Origin: Bordetella holmesii ATCC 51541
GTDB lineage: Bacteria > Pseudomonadota > Gammaproteobacteria > Burkholderiales > Burkholderiaceae_B
Assembly: GCA_000612485.1 (NCBI GenBank)
Contig: CP007494.1
Location: 372,001 to 436,000 of the forward strand
Length of the DNA: 64,000 bases
Direction of reading: 5' to 3'
Every line of letters begins with the position of its first letter. Within the stretch, counting starts at the first letter, position 1. This document shows, piece by piece, positions 20,250-29,098 of the stretch. The notes under the pieces are model-generated. The model was not told the DNA's origin. It worked only from the letters and a program-made list of their open reading frames with translations, and made no database searches. The translations under genes were made by a program, and so were the position numbers.

Positions 20250-20261
20250 ATGTACGTACAT
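20250..20261. promoter_or_regulatory. 12-bp perfect palindrome ATGTACGTACAT, candidate operator
   Basis: Perfect dyad in the 133-bp gap between the Bug start (20175) and the end of the carboxylesterase gene (20309), in an AT-richer stretch. The half-site GTACAT also occurs about 25 bases away (20221-20226). The position, 75-86 bases upstream of the Bug start codon, fits a repressor or activator site. No regulator is assigned. Confidence 0.5.
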
Positions 20262-20308
20262 TGATGATGGGCCAACCAAAATCGTCGGCGAGGCACGCTA
20301 GTCGTCTT

Positions 20309-21831
20309 TCACGCCTGCGTCGCAGAGAAATACCCGGGCCACAAGCCCGCCGCCGAGGCTGCGTGCACAGGGGCAGCATGCTCGCCGTCCAGGCCAAAAC
20401 GCATCACCGCCGGGCGGGCGGGATCAAACCCGGACCAGCCTGGCGATTGGTCGACAATGAAATCACGCCAACGCCCCATCATGGCCTGCGACACGGCCAA
20501 CGCTTCGGCGGGCCGCCCTATTTTCTGGCTCACGTGCGCCTGGCCGGTATTGCCGAACACGAAAGGAACATCCGCCGCATGCGGTGAACTGTCGGCGCTG
20601 CCGGCGACCGGAAACCCGAATTCGTACGCCCAGGCCGGCATCCCGGCGCGAGCATGGCGCGCCAGCATATGCAGCATCGGCGCTCGGAATACCAGGTCGG
20701 TATAGAGCGCTCGCCAGATGGCTGGCGCCGTGTCGTGCCCCTGGGCGTAGAGGTCGATGACCTCGCGCACGTCGGGCGCCTGGGCGAAAGCATAGTGGGC
20801 CGCGACCAGGGCGGCCGCACGCGGCTGCAGTTCGGCCAGCGTGGCCGGCGCCTGCATGGGAGACAGGCGCTGCCCCTGGCCGTCGGTCAGATCAAACCAG
20901 AAGTCCGCTTCGGTGGCCGTCCACCCCGCCAGCAGCGGCACCCGGGCGGCCGGAGCATCGTATGGCCACTGCCGTATCAGTTGGCCGTCACGCACCGGCG
21001 CCGTAGCCGGCCGCTTGAAAGCCGCCGAGACCGCAAATGCCTGCTCCTGCTGTTGCAGCACGGCACCATCGATCTGACGCAGGCCCGCGACGTCCACGCC
21101 CAACGACGCGCTCAGCGCCTCGGTATAGGCGCTGGCGGCCTCCATCTCCGCGAACATGGGCGGGCGAAACAAGGGCGGGCTCTGCGTGATGATGCCGCGA
21201 TACAGTCCGGCCTCCAGCCCATGCTGGGCGATGAGGGCGACATTGGCCGCCCCCGACGACTGCCCAGCCAGCGTGACCCGGGCCGGATCGCCCCCGAAGG
21301 CCGCGATACTGTCGCGCACCCAGCGCAAGGCGGCCAGCTTGTCCTGCAGCCCCCAGTTGGCGCACAAGCCGGTGTCAGGGTCGGCGAGCAACGGATGCGC
21401 CAACCCGCCCAGCGCGCCCAACCGATAGTTGATCGTCACCACCACCACGCCATGCGCGGCCAGCGCCGCACCATCGATGGCACCGGCCGCGCCACTGCCA
21501 TTGCGGGTAGCGCCGCCATGCACCCACAACAGAACCGGCTGACGGCCCGAGGTCGAGGGTGTCCACACATTGAGAAACAGGCAATCCTCCGACTGGGCGG
21601 CCGGCGGTTCGTTGAGCCAGCTCTGATTGCCCAGCGGCGTCTGCAAACTCGCCGGCCCGGGCCGCAAGGCATCCCGCGCACCGCTCCAGGACTGGCAAGG
21701 CCGGGGCGAGCGCAGGCGCAGCGCGCCCACTGGCGGCTCGGCGTAAGGAACGCCAAGAAAGGCGCTCACGCCCCCTTGCGTTGTCCCCGCAGGCGGCCTT
21801 GCGGCACAGTTGCGATGTCGTAATCCGTCAT
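20309..21831 (-). CDS. Type B carboxylesterase (alpha/beta hydrolase), probable single-base frameshift near the start
   Basis: About 508 residues. The fold motifs are clear: AFLGVPYAEPPVGALRLR, EDCLFLNVWTP, LLWVHGGA (oxyanion hole), the nucleophile GQSSGAANVALIAQ and the downstream catalytic His region. Most family members have GxSAGA; here the elbow is GQSSGA, an accepted variant. An in-frame ATG exists at 21835, but the frame from ATG 21831 reads MTDYDIATVPQGRLRGQRKG, a much better esterase N-terminus with GGAGG upstream, and joins the body if one C is added to the run at 21771-21775. No signal peptide is seen. The natural ester substrate is unknown. Confidence 0.85.
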
Positions 21832-21835
21832 TCAT

Positions 21836-22190
21836 CCTCCGTGATAGGGTCGCCATCAGGCTCGCCGTCTACAAACAATATTGAGAATTGATTGCATTAT
21901 GAACGACTCTCAACCCCCAGTCCTCCGGGGCGCAACGGAAACCTTCTGCCCGCTCCGCATGCAGGATCAGCGAAGCGTGCGCTTTCCATGCCGGCGCTGT
22001 GCGTGATCGACTAGGCGGCCGCGTGACGCGTTGAAAAGACATACCCTCGTAGCACCCAGCTTGAGCGGCTAACATCCGATGGGCCACCCTGAAAGCACGG
22101 CAGCCCGCCGATAGTCGAGGCATGCCGTATCCGCATCCGCGCCTCTCCTTGACTCAGGCTTTGTGATTTGAAACACCACCTCCTTATCCA
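21836..22190. other. Divergent intergenic region between carboxylesterase and LysR genes
   Basis: 355 bases with no convincing gene. An AT-rich patch around 21871-21905, with AATATT and TTGATTGCATTATGA, probably holds the esterase promoter. The region in front of the LysR gene likely holds its autoregulatory site, but I see no strong dyad. Confidence 0.45.
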
Positions 22191-23126
22191 ATGACTCCTC
22201 GACAGCTGCGATACTTTCTCGAAATTGCACAGTGCGGCAGTTTCTCGGTCGCGGCGGCGGCGTTACGCGTGGCGCAGCCGGCACTGAGCCAGCATGTCGC
22301 CGCGCTGGAATCCGAACTGGGGATCACGTTGTTCGAGCGACGTGCAAAGGGGGTGACATTGACGCCGGCAGGCGAGCGCCTCCGGCAACGCGCCTCCTCC
22401 ATACTGGCGCAATTGGATGCGCTCAAAATCGATGTGCCGGGCCCGCCCGGCAAGCCGCGCGGGCCGGTCAGGGTCTGCCTGTCGCGCTCCTTGGCGCGGG
22501 TGCTGGTCGCCCCGCTGCTGCGCCATGTCGAACGCGAGCTGCCTGACGTGCGCTTGCTGCTGTCGTCGGCGCTGTCCAGCGAAATGCGCACGGCGCTGGA
22601 AACCCGCCAACTGGATGTCGCCTTGATGCCCAACGCGTTCGAGTTGCCTGGGCTGGATTGCACCCCCATCTACGAAGAAGGGTTCTCGCTGTTTGGCCGC
22701 GCTTCGCTCTTCGAACGCGCAGGCAAGACCATCGCGTTTTCCGCCATCGGCTCGCGCCCGCTGGTCGCCCCGGACAGAGATCACGATTTACGCCGTCTCA
22801 TCGAGCGCACGGCGATCGACCTGAACTGCCCGTTGAACGTCAAATACGAAATCAACGATCCCGATCTCAACTATGCATTGGTACGCGAAGGGCTGGCCTT
22901 TGCCGTCCTTCCGGCCAGCGCCGGCCTGGATCTCGGCAAGCACGACCGGCACATCGAAGAGCGCAAAGTCGTCCGGCCTGCCATCACGCGCGTGCAGTCC
23001 ATCGTCCGCATGCCGGGCGACGCCCAGGCGGCAGCCTCTCAGGCCGTCGGGCAGGCGCTCATTGTGGTCATGAAGGATCTGGTCAAGAGCAAGCTGCTCA
23101 CCGGACGCATCATCGCCCAGCCTTAG
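22191..23126 (+). CDS. LysR-family transcriptional regulator
   Basis: 311 residues. The N-terminal winged helix-turn-helix (MTPRQLRYFLEIAQCGSFSVAAAALRVAQPALSQHVAALE) is classical for LTTRs, followed by a linker and the type 2 periplasmic-binding-fold sensor domain. The Nac/Cbl-like opening suggests an activator responding to a small carboxylic or aromatic ligand. It is divergent from the carboxylesterase gene, so that gene is a likely target. Frame intact. Confidence 0.92.
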   Translation: MTPRQLRYFLEIAQCGSFSVAAAALRVAQPALSQHVAALESELGITLFERRAKGVTLTPAGERLRQRASSILAQLDALKIDVPGPPGKPRGPVRVCLSRSLARVLVAPLLRHVERELPDVRLLLSSALSSEMRTALETRQLDVALMPNAFELPGLDCTPIYEEGFSLFGRASLFERAGKTIAFSAIGSRPLVAPDRDHDLRRLIERTAIDLNCPLNVKYEINDPDLNYALVREGLAFAVLPASAGLDLGKHDRHIEERKVVRPAITRVQSIVRMPGDAQAAASQAVGQALIVVMKDLVKSKLLTGRIIAQP

Positions 23127-23358
23127 CACCTGGCGACACGGTCTTGCCGGTGCGCCGCGTCGCCCCGGCCGGACGAGCCACGCACAAGGACCCGACGCCG
23201 CAGCGCACTCGCGAACGACAAACACACCCGGCCTTCAGGTGTTAAGCAAATTACCGCTGCGCGGATATTCATATGTTTTCTTATGATTAGACCGCTGCGG
23301 CGATGAAATATAGGATTCCCAGTCTCTGGAATTCGCTCCGCTCACTGCGGAAAACATC

Positions 23359-23900
23359 ATGCTTTTTACTCGCAGGCGGTTCAATCTTTTCCTCGGCCTG
23401 GCCATCGCTGCCCAAGGCGCCGTTCCGGCCCTGGTGTTCGGAAAATCCGCCGGCACGGTGACCGAGTATGCCAACGAGCCCGCGGTGCTGACGCAGATCG
23501 ATCGCAACGGGCCCGAGGCCATCGGCGCCAAGATCCTCGAAGGTCTGGTCGACCACGATGCGGACCTCAAGCTCGTGCCAGCCCTGGCCGTTTCGTGGGA
23601 GCAAAGCCCCGACGCGCTGCGCCATACCTTCCATCTGCGCACAGGCGTAAAGTGGCATGACGGAAAACCCTTCAGCTCCGCAGATGTCGCGTACTCCATC
23701 CTGACGCTGAAGAAAGTCCATCCACGCCGCAAATCCACCTTCGCCAATCTGGTCGATGTGGAAACACCCGACGCATGACGTCAAGGATCTCGGCGGGCCG
23801 CACATCCAGTTCTTCTACAACATGGACAAGCCGTTGCTGCAGGATATCCGGGTCCGCAAAGCCATCGCGCATGCCATCAGTATCCCGGAAGTGATCTCGA
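23359..23900 (+). pseudogene. ABC transporter substrate-binding protein family 5, remnant with a large internal deletion
   Basis: The N-terminal 139 residues are readable from ATG 23359: signal sequence, then LKLVPALAVSWEQSPDALRHTFHLRTGVKWHDGKPFSSADVAYS, typical of dipeptide/oligopeptide-binding (SBP_bac_5) proteins. After VETPDA the sequence jumps, in another frame, to PHIQFFYNMDKPLLQDIRVRKAIAHAIS, which belongs about 130 residues further on. It then changes again near 23900 into an unrelated gene. Normal members are about 500 residues, so the gene is dead. It would have been the periplasmic component of an ABC importer; no permease genes remain nearby. Confidence 0.85.
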
Positions 23901-24098
23901 CTGGAGGCCGAAGCCACGGACGGTTTTGCCCTGATCCAGCCGCGCCTGATCGACGGCTTGCGCGATGTGGTCGCCCACGTTTTGCCGGAATTGAAACGGC
24001 GCGGCATCTTCCGTGGCGCCTATCCAGGCAAGACGCTGCGTGAAAACCTGGGCCTGCAACGGCCGCCGAACATCCATCTGCGCGGCAACCTCCGCTGA
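23901..24098 (+). pseudogene. C-terminal remnant of a luciferase-like FMN-dependent monooxygenase (NtaA/SnaA/DszA type)
   Basis: 66 codons starting directly at the junction with the ABC-binding-protein remnant and ending at TGA 24096-24098. The segment DGFALIQPRL, then VVAHVLPELKRRGIF and YPGKTLRENLGL is the conserved end of NtaA/SnaA/DszA-type flavin monooxygenases, which work with a separate FMN reductase. About 380 residues of the enzyme are missing and there is no start codon. It records a scarless deletion that fused two neighbouring genes. Confidence 0.75.
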
Positions 24099-24265
24099 GC
24101 CCGCGCGCGTCAACGCGTCGGCCAGACCGGTCTGGGATCGTTGGGCCATCAAGGCATAAGAAAAAAACTATATTGTGGCACGAAAAATAATATTTGTCCT
24201 CTCGCTTGGCCCAGCCTTACGCTGTCGGCCAAGCAGGCACGTCCACAAGTGCCGATACGGAGACA

Positions 24266-25240
24266 ATGATGAATATTCCCCGCAGACACCTGCTGCGCGC
24301 CCTGGGCGCGGCCGTTTGCTGTAGTGCGCTGCCGATCGCGCAGCCCAAAGCCAGCTCCCCTATCCGCCTTTTGGTCGGGTTCGCCCCTGGCGGGGCGATA
24401 GACCTGGTCGCTCGGGCGCTGGCCGAGGGCATGCGCGCCGCCGGCTACAGCATGATCGTGGAGAACAAGGCGGGCGCAGGCGGCCGTATCGCCGTCGACG
24501 CATTGCTCAACGCGGCCAACGACGGCAATACGCTGTTGTTCACACCGTCGACCAATCTGACGTTGTATCCCTACCTGTACAAATCCATCCACTATCAGCC
24601 CACCGACTTCACTGCGTTGGGCACCGCCTGCAAGTTTGACTTCGGCTTTGCGGTGGGCGCCGACAGCCCCGCCAAGACCTTGGCCGAGTTTCTGGCGCTG
24701 GCCCGCCAGGATCCTAAATTCGCCGTGTATGGCACGCCGGGCGCCGGTACGGTGATGCAGTTTCTGGGCATGATGCTCGCGAGCGCAAGCAAGGTGCCGC
24801 TCACGCCCATCCCCTACAAAGGCGGGTCGCTCGCGCTGACCGACACCATGGGCGGAGTCCTGCCGGCGCTGATCACCACCCTGCCCAACCTGATCCCCAT
24901 GCACAAGGCGGGCAAAATCCGCATCCTGGCGACCACCGGTTCGGCGCCGTCACCCGCCCTGCATGACGTGCCGACCTTCGCCGCCGCAGGCTACCCCACG
25001 CTCACGCAATCGGAATACTTCATGCTGCTGGGCCGCAAGGACTTGCCCCCAGCCGCGGGGCAGGCGCTGACCAAGGCCATGGCCGGCGCAGTGCAGTCGC
25101 AAGGCTTTGAAGCCATCATGCGCCAGCAGTTCTTCGAACCCCTGGTCACCGCTCCTGAGCGCTTGCAACAGCAGCTACAGCAGGAAAGCCAGTTCTGGTC
25201 CGCCGTGGTCAAGGAAAGCGGCTACGTGCCCGAAGCGTGA
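24266..25240 (+). CDS. Bug/TctC family solute-binding protein
   Basis: 324 residues from ATG 24266, next to a GGAGAC site. The N-terminus IPRRHLLRALGAAVCCSALPIA has twin arginines and could use Tat or Sec export. Bug motifs are present: PIRLLVGFAPGGAIDLVARALAEGM, ENKAGAGGRIAVDAL and PIPYKGGSLALTDTMGG. It starts a unit with the sulfatase gene 38 bases downstream, so the ligand may be a sulfated or carboxylated substrate or product of that enzyme. No cognate membrane subunits are nearby. Confidence 0.92.
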   Translation: MMNIPRRHLLRALGAAVCCSALPIAQPKASSPIRLLVGFAPGGAIDLVARALAEGMRAAGYSMIVENKAGAGGRIAVDALLNAANDGNTLLFTPSTNLTLYPYLYKSIHYQPTDFTALGTACKFDFGFAVGADSPAKTLAEFLALARQDPKFAVYGTPGAGTVMQFLGMMLASASKVPLTPIPYKGGSLALTDTMGGVLPALITTLPNLIPMHKAGKIRILATTGSAPSPALHDVPTFAAAGYPTLTQSEYFMLLGRKDLPPAAGQALTKAMAGAVQSQGFEAIMRQQFFEPLVTAPERLQQQLQQESQFWSAVVKESGYVPEA

Positions 25241-25278
25241 GGCTGGCACGAACGCCCCAGCGATCTTTAGGAAATGCA

Positions 25279-26726
25279 ATGAAAGGCAGAAACATCGTTG
25301 TCATCATGTCGGATGAGCACAACCCCGCGTTCATGGGCTGCTCCGGACATCCTTTTATCAAGACCCCTCATCTCGATGCCCTGGCCGCCCGCGGCGTGCG
25401 CTTTCCCAACGCCTATACGCCCAGCCCCATCTGCGTACCGGCCCGGGCGGCGTTTGCGACCGGGCAGCGTGTGCACCAGACCCGGCATTGGGATAACGCG
25501 ATGCCCTACATCGGCGATCCCTCCGGCTGGGGACATGCCCTGCAGGAGCACGGCGTGCGGGTCGAAAGCATAGGCAAGCTGCACTATCGCAACGAAGAAG
25601 ATCCGGTCGGCTTCGATGCCGAGCATATCCCCATGCACGTGCTGGGTGGCCACGGCATGGTCTGGGCATCGATACGAGACCCGTATCTGCCCTCGCAAGG
25701 CCGCAAGCGCATGCTGGGCGAGCGCATCGGCATCGGCGAGTCCCCCTACACCGCCTACGATCGTTCGGTGACCGAGCGCACCCTGGACTGGCTGCGCAAT
25801 GCCGCCGCCAAGGATAGACCCTTTGCCCTGTATGTCGGCCTGGTCGCGCCGCACTTCCCGCTCATCGCGCCGCAGGCCTTCTATGCGCTGTATGACGCCC
25901 GCCAGATCCCCCAAGCCAAACTGCACCCCAAGCAAGGCTACGAGCGCCATCCCTGGGTGCAGGCCTACGCCGAGTTCGAACGCAGCGAAGAGACATTTGC
26001 CGATGAGAACGAGCGCGTCAGTGCGTTCCTGGCCTATTACGCGCTGTGCAGCTTTCTGGACAGCAATGTCGGACGCATTTTGAGCGAACTGGAGACCCTG
26101 GGGCTGAAGGACTCCACCCATGTGGTCTACACCTCCGACCACGGCGACAATGTCGGCGCCCGAGGCCTGTGGGGCAAATCCACGCTCTACCAGGAAAGCG
26201 TGGGGATCCCCATGCTGCTGGCTGGCCCCGATGTCTCCCCCGGGGTGTGCGAGACGCCCGTGGACTTGCTCGATCTGTATCCCACCATACTGCAGGCCGT
26301 GGGCCTGGATGCCGGGCCCTATATGGATCAGCGCCCAGGCAAATCCCTGTTTGCGCTCACCGACAGCCATTCGATCCGCAGCGCGCCATTCTGAGCGAGT
26401 ACCACGCCGCCGGCAGCAACACCGCAGGCTTCATGCTCCGGAAAGGCCCGTGGAAGTATCACCACTATGTCCGTTTCGAGCCGGAGCTCTTCAACCTCGA
26501 GCAGGACCCCGAAGAGCTCCATGACCTGGCCGCCGACCCCGCCTATGCCACGGTACTGGCCGACATGAAGGCCGCGCTGTATGCGATCTGCAATCCCGAG
26601 GACGTGGATCGGCAGGCCAAGGCGGATCAGGCCGCGCTGATCGAGCGCCTGGGCGGCGTGCAGATCGCCTCGACCATGGGCTCGAGCAGCGCCACCCCTG
26701 CTCCGGTCGTGGAGAAGAAGGCATGA
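25279..26726 (+). pseudogene. Sulfatase family enzyme, single-base frameshift in the C-terminal part
   Basis: About 482 residues after frame repair. Metal ligand Asp is in VIMSDEHNP; the signature ICVPARAAFATG carries the C-x-P-x-R core whose Cys would become formylglycine; SDHGDNVGARGLWGKSTLYQ is the C-terminal metal/catalytic block. As written it stops at 26394 after SIRSAPF. Adding one C at 26376-26377 restores PQRAILSEYHAAGS and the tail FMLRKGPWKYHHYVRFEPELFNLEQDPEE to a stop at 26726 that overlaps the next ATG. No signal peptide, so probably cytoplasmic. The substrate (sulfate ester or phosphonate monoester) is not determinable. Confidence 0.87.
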
Positions 26727-28033
26727 GCGTCGATGAGCGCTATCTGCGCGACTGGAGCGGCCTGACGCGCGGGGTGCCGCGCGCCGTGCACCAGCCTGCC
26801 AGCACGGACGACGTCGCCGCCCTGGTACGCCAGGCGCGCCACGAGGGACACCGCATTACCGTGCAGGGCGGCTTGACCGGCCTGGCGGGCGGCGCCGTGC
26901 CCGCCGATGGCGATGTCGTCATCAACATGGGCCGCATGAACCGCATCGAGTACGTGGACGACGTCGAGGGCATCATGCAGGTGCAGGCCGGCGCGACGCT
27001 GCAACAGGTGCAAGAGGCCGCGGCTGCCGCAGGCTGGTTCTTCCCGGTGGATTTCGCGGCTCGCGGCAGTTGCCAGATCGGCGGCAATGCGGCCACCAAT
27101 GCCGGCGGGACTCAGGTGCTGCGCTATGGCACCTTGCGCGACTCGGTGCTTGGCATCGAAGCCGTGCTCGCCGATGGCGAGGTCGTCACCTCGCTGACCC
27201 GATTGGTCAAAAACAGCTCGGGCCTGGACCTGCGCTTTCTGTTTATCGGTTCGGAAGGCACGCTGGGCATCATCACGCGTCTGACGCTGCGGCTGCAGCC
27301 CCCGCCCGGCGCGTCGGCCACGGCCCTGGCCCAGATCCCCGACATCGCCTCGCTGGCCGCCCTGCTGCGTCACCTGCGGGTCACGCTCGGCCCGCAGCTG
27401 ACCGCTTATGAGTTCATGTCAACGCAGTTCCTGCAACAGGCCAGCGAACTGACCGGCGTGGCCTCTCCGCTGGGTCCGGGCAGCGCATGGAGCGTCCTCA
27501 TCCAGGCCAGCGGCGGCACCGAGTCGCACGCGAACCTGGAGGCCGCGCTCACCCGCGCCTATGACGATGGCCTGGTGACCGACTGCGCCGTAGCCGCGAG
27601 CCTGGCCGATGCCGACAAATTCTGGCGCCTGCGCGAAAGCATCCCGGAACTGATGTCTGCGCTCAAACCCACAGTCAATTTCGACTGTGGCTTGCCGATG
27701 GCCCAGATGCCCGACTTCGTGGATCAGGTCCAACGCGCCTTGCAGCAGCGTTACCCGCAAGCCCGGCATCTGTTCATGGGCCACCTGGGCGACAACAATA
27801 TCCATATCCTCACCGGCCCCCATCCGGAGAGCGAATGGTTCAACGTCGAAGAGATCGTCTATAGCGCGTTGCGGGGCCGCCAGGGCACCATCAGCGCCGA
27901 ACACGGTATCGGCTTTCTGAAAAAGCCCTTTCTCGGCTACACGCGCAGCGCCGGGGAACTGCAACTGCTGCAGCGCATCAAGCGGGCGCTGGATCCGGAC
28001 AATACGCTCAACCCCGGGCGCATCCTCGATTGA
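26723..28033 (+). CDS. FAD-linked oxidase / D-2-hydroxyacid dehydrogenase (GlcD/D-LDH family)
   Basis: 436 residues. FAD_binding_4 domain with VQGGLTGLAGGAVP and the IGGNAATNAGGTQVLRYG block, followed by the FAD-oxidase C domain with FMGHLGDNNIHI and ISAEHGIGFLKKP. These are features of glycolate oxidase GlcD, D-lactate and D-2-hydroxyglutarate dehydrogenases, which pass electrons to quinone or ETF. The start overlaps the sulfatase stop (ATGA). It is a paralogue of the gene at 62385-63803. In this operon it may oxidise a hydroxy acid released after desulfation, which is inference. Confidence 0.92.
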   Translation: MSVDERYLRDWSGLTRGVPRAVHQPASTDDVAALVRQARHEGHRITVQGGLTGLAGGAVPADGDVVINMGRMNRIEYVDDVEGIMQVQAGATLQQVQEAAAAAGWFFPVDFAARGSCQIGGNAATNAGGTQVLRYGTLRDSVLGIEAVLADGEVVTSLTRLVKNSSGLDLRFLFIGSEGTLGIITRLTLRLQPPPGASATALAQIPDIASLAALLRHLRVTLGPQLTAYEFMSTQFLQQASELTGVASPLGPGSAWSVLIQASGGTESHANLEAALTRAYDDGLVTDCAVAASLADADKFWRLRESIPELMSALKPTVNFDCGLPMAQMPDFVDQVQRALQQRYPQARHLFMGHLGDNNIHILTGPHPESEWFNVEEIVYSALRGRQGTISAEHGIGFLKKPFLGYTRSAGELQLLQRIKRALDPDNTLNPGRILD

Positions 28034-28096
28034 TCGTCTGCGTGCCCTCTTGCCGGCGCACGGCAGCGGGGCGGCGCGCGCGCCGCCCCGGCCGGA

Positions 28097-29098
28097 TCAA
28101 TAGTCCAGCACCAGCCTGGCGCTTCGCGCCCGCGAGCAGCAGACCGTCAGGCAATGCTCTTTCTCTTCGTCGCTTAATACGAAGTCGCGGTGATCCACCT
28201 CTCCTTCGAGGTAGTCCACCTTGCAGGCCCCGCACAAGCCGGATAGGCAGGAGGTCGGAACACGCAAGCCCGCCAGCTCCATCGCCCGCACGATCGTCTG
28301 ATCCGGCTGCACCGTCACGGTCACTCCGCTGCGAGACAGCTCGACGTCGAAACTGCCGTCGCCCGCGCCCTCGGGACGCACCACTTCGGGCGCCTTGAAG
28401 TGTTCGCTGTGCACTGCAGCGCCGGGCCAGTGGCTGCTGGCCTGGGCGCAAGCGGCCATGAACCCGGCGGGTCCGCAGTAGTAGACGTGGCGGCCAGCCT
28501 CGTAATCGGCCAGCAAGGCGGCAATGTCCAGACCCTTGCTGCTGTCACCGTCATCGAAGTGCAGATGCAACCGCCCTTCGGGCAGCAGCGCCCGCAACTC
28601 GTCGACGAACGCCGCATGGCCCGCAGTGCGTGCACAGTAATGCAGTTCGAACGAGCGCTCTTGTGCGGCGAGCGCATGGGCCATGGCCTTGAGCGGCGTA
28701 ATACCGATGCCGCCAGCCAGCAGCACGGCGTGCTCACCTTCCGGCGCCAGCCCGAAGGCATTGCGCGGCAGGCCCACCTTGACGATGTCGCCCACGCGCA
28801 AGCTCTCATGCATGGCGCGCGAACCGCCACGGCTCTTGGGTTCGCGCAGGACTCCCAGTATCCAGCGCGAGCGGTCCGCGGGGTCGCCCGCCAGCGAATA
28901 GGAGCGCACCTGCCCGCCGGGCAGATGCACGTCGATATGTGCGCCCGCCTGCGCGGCGGGCAATTCCGCGCCGCCCGGATGGGTGAGCTCGAATGCAAGA
29001 ATGCCCTGCGCCTGCAGGCGTATGGCCCTCAGTTGGACCTCGATGATGTCCAAGCCGGCCATGGCCTGCAGCGCGGGCGACGAGGCCGGCGCGTTCAA
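28097..29098 (-). CDS. PDR/VanB-family oxidoreductase (FMN/[2Fe-2S] reductase of the Rieske oxygenase)
   Basis: 333 residues. Domains in order: flavin-binding barrel with VRSYSLAGDPADRSRW, NAD-binding domain with LLAGGIGITPLKAMA and YYCGPAGFM, and a C-terminal plant-type ferredoxin with C-x4-C-x2-C (SCLSGLCGACKV) and a later Cys. This is the phthalate dioxygenase reductase layout. The start codon is TTG at 29098, overlapping the TGA of the oxygenase gene; ATG 29062 (MAGLDIIEV) is a possible later start. It delivers NAD(P)H electrons to the Rieske oxygenase encoded just upstream. Confidence 0.93.
   Translation of the reverse strand: MNAPASSPALQAMAGLDIIEVQLRAIRLQAQGILAFELTHPGGAELPAAQAGAHIDVHLPGGQVRSYSLAGDPADRSRWILGVLREPKSRGGSRAMHESLRVGDIVKVGLPRNAFGLAPEGEHAVLLAGGIGITPLKAMAHALAAQERSFELHYCARTAGHAAFVDELRALLPEGRLHLHFDDGDSSKGLDIAALLADYEAGRHVYYCGPAGFMAACAQASSHWPGAAVHSEHFKAPEVVRPEGAGDGSFDVELSRSGVTVTVQPDQTIVRAMELAGLRVPTSCLSGLCGACKVDYLEGEVDHRDFVLSDEEKEHCLTVCCSRARSARLVLDY

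Noticed and set aside
21869-22123. An 84-codon minus-strand frame in the esterase-LysR gap
   Set aside because: No family, no ribosome site and Cys/Arg-rich composition; treated as non-coding.
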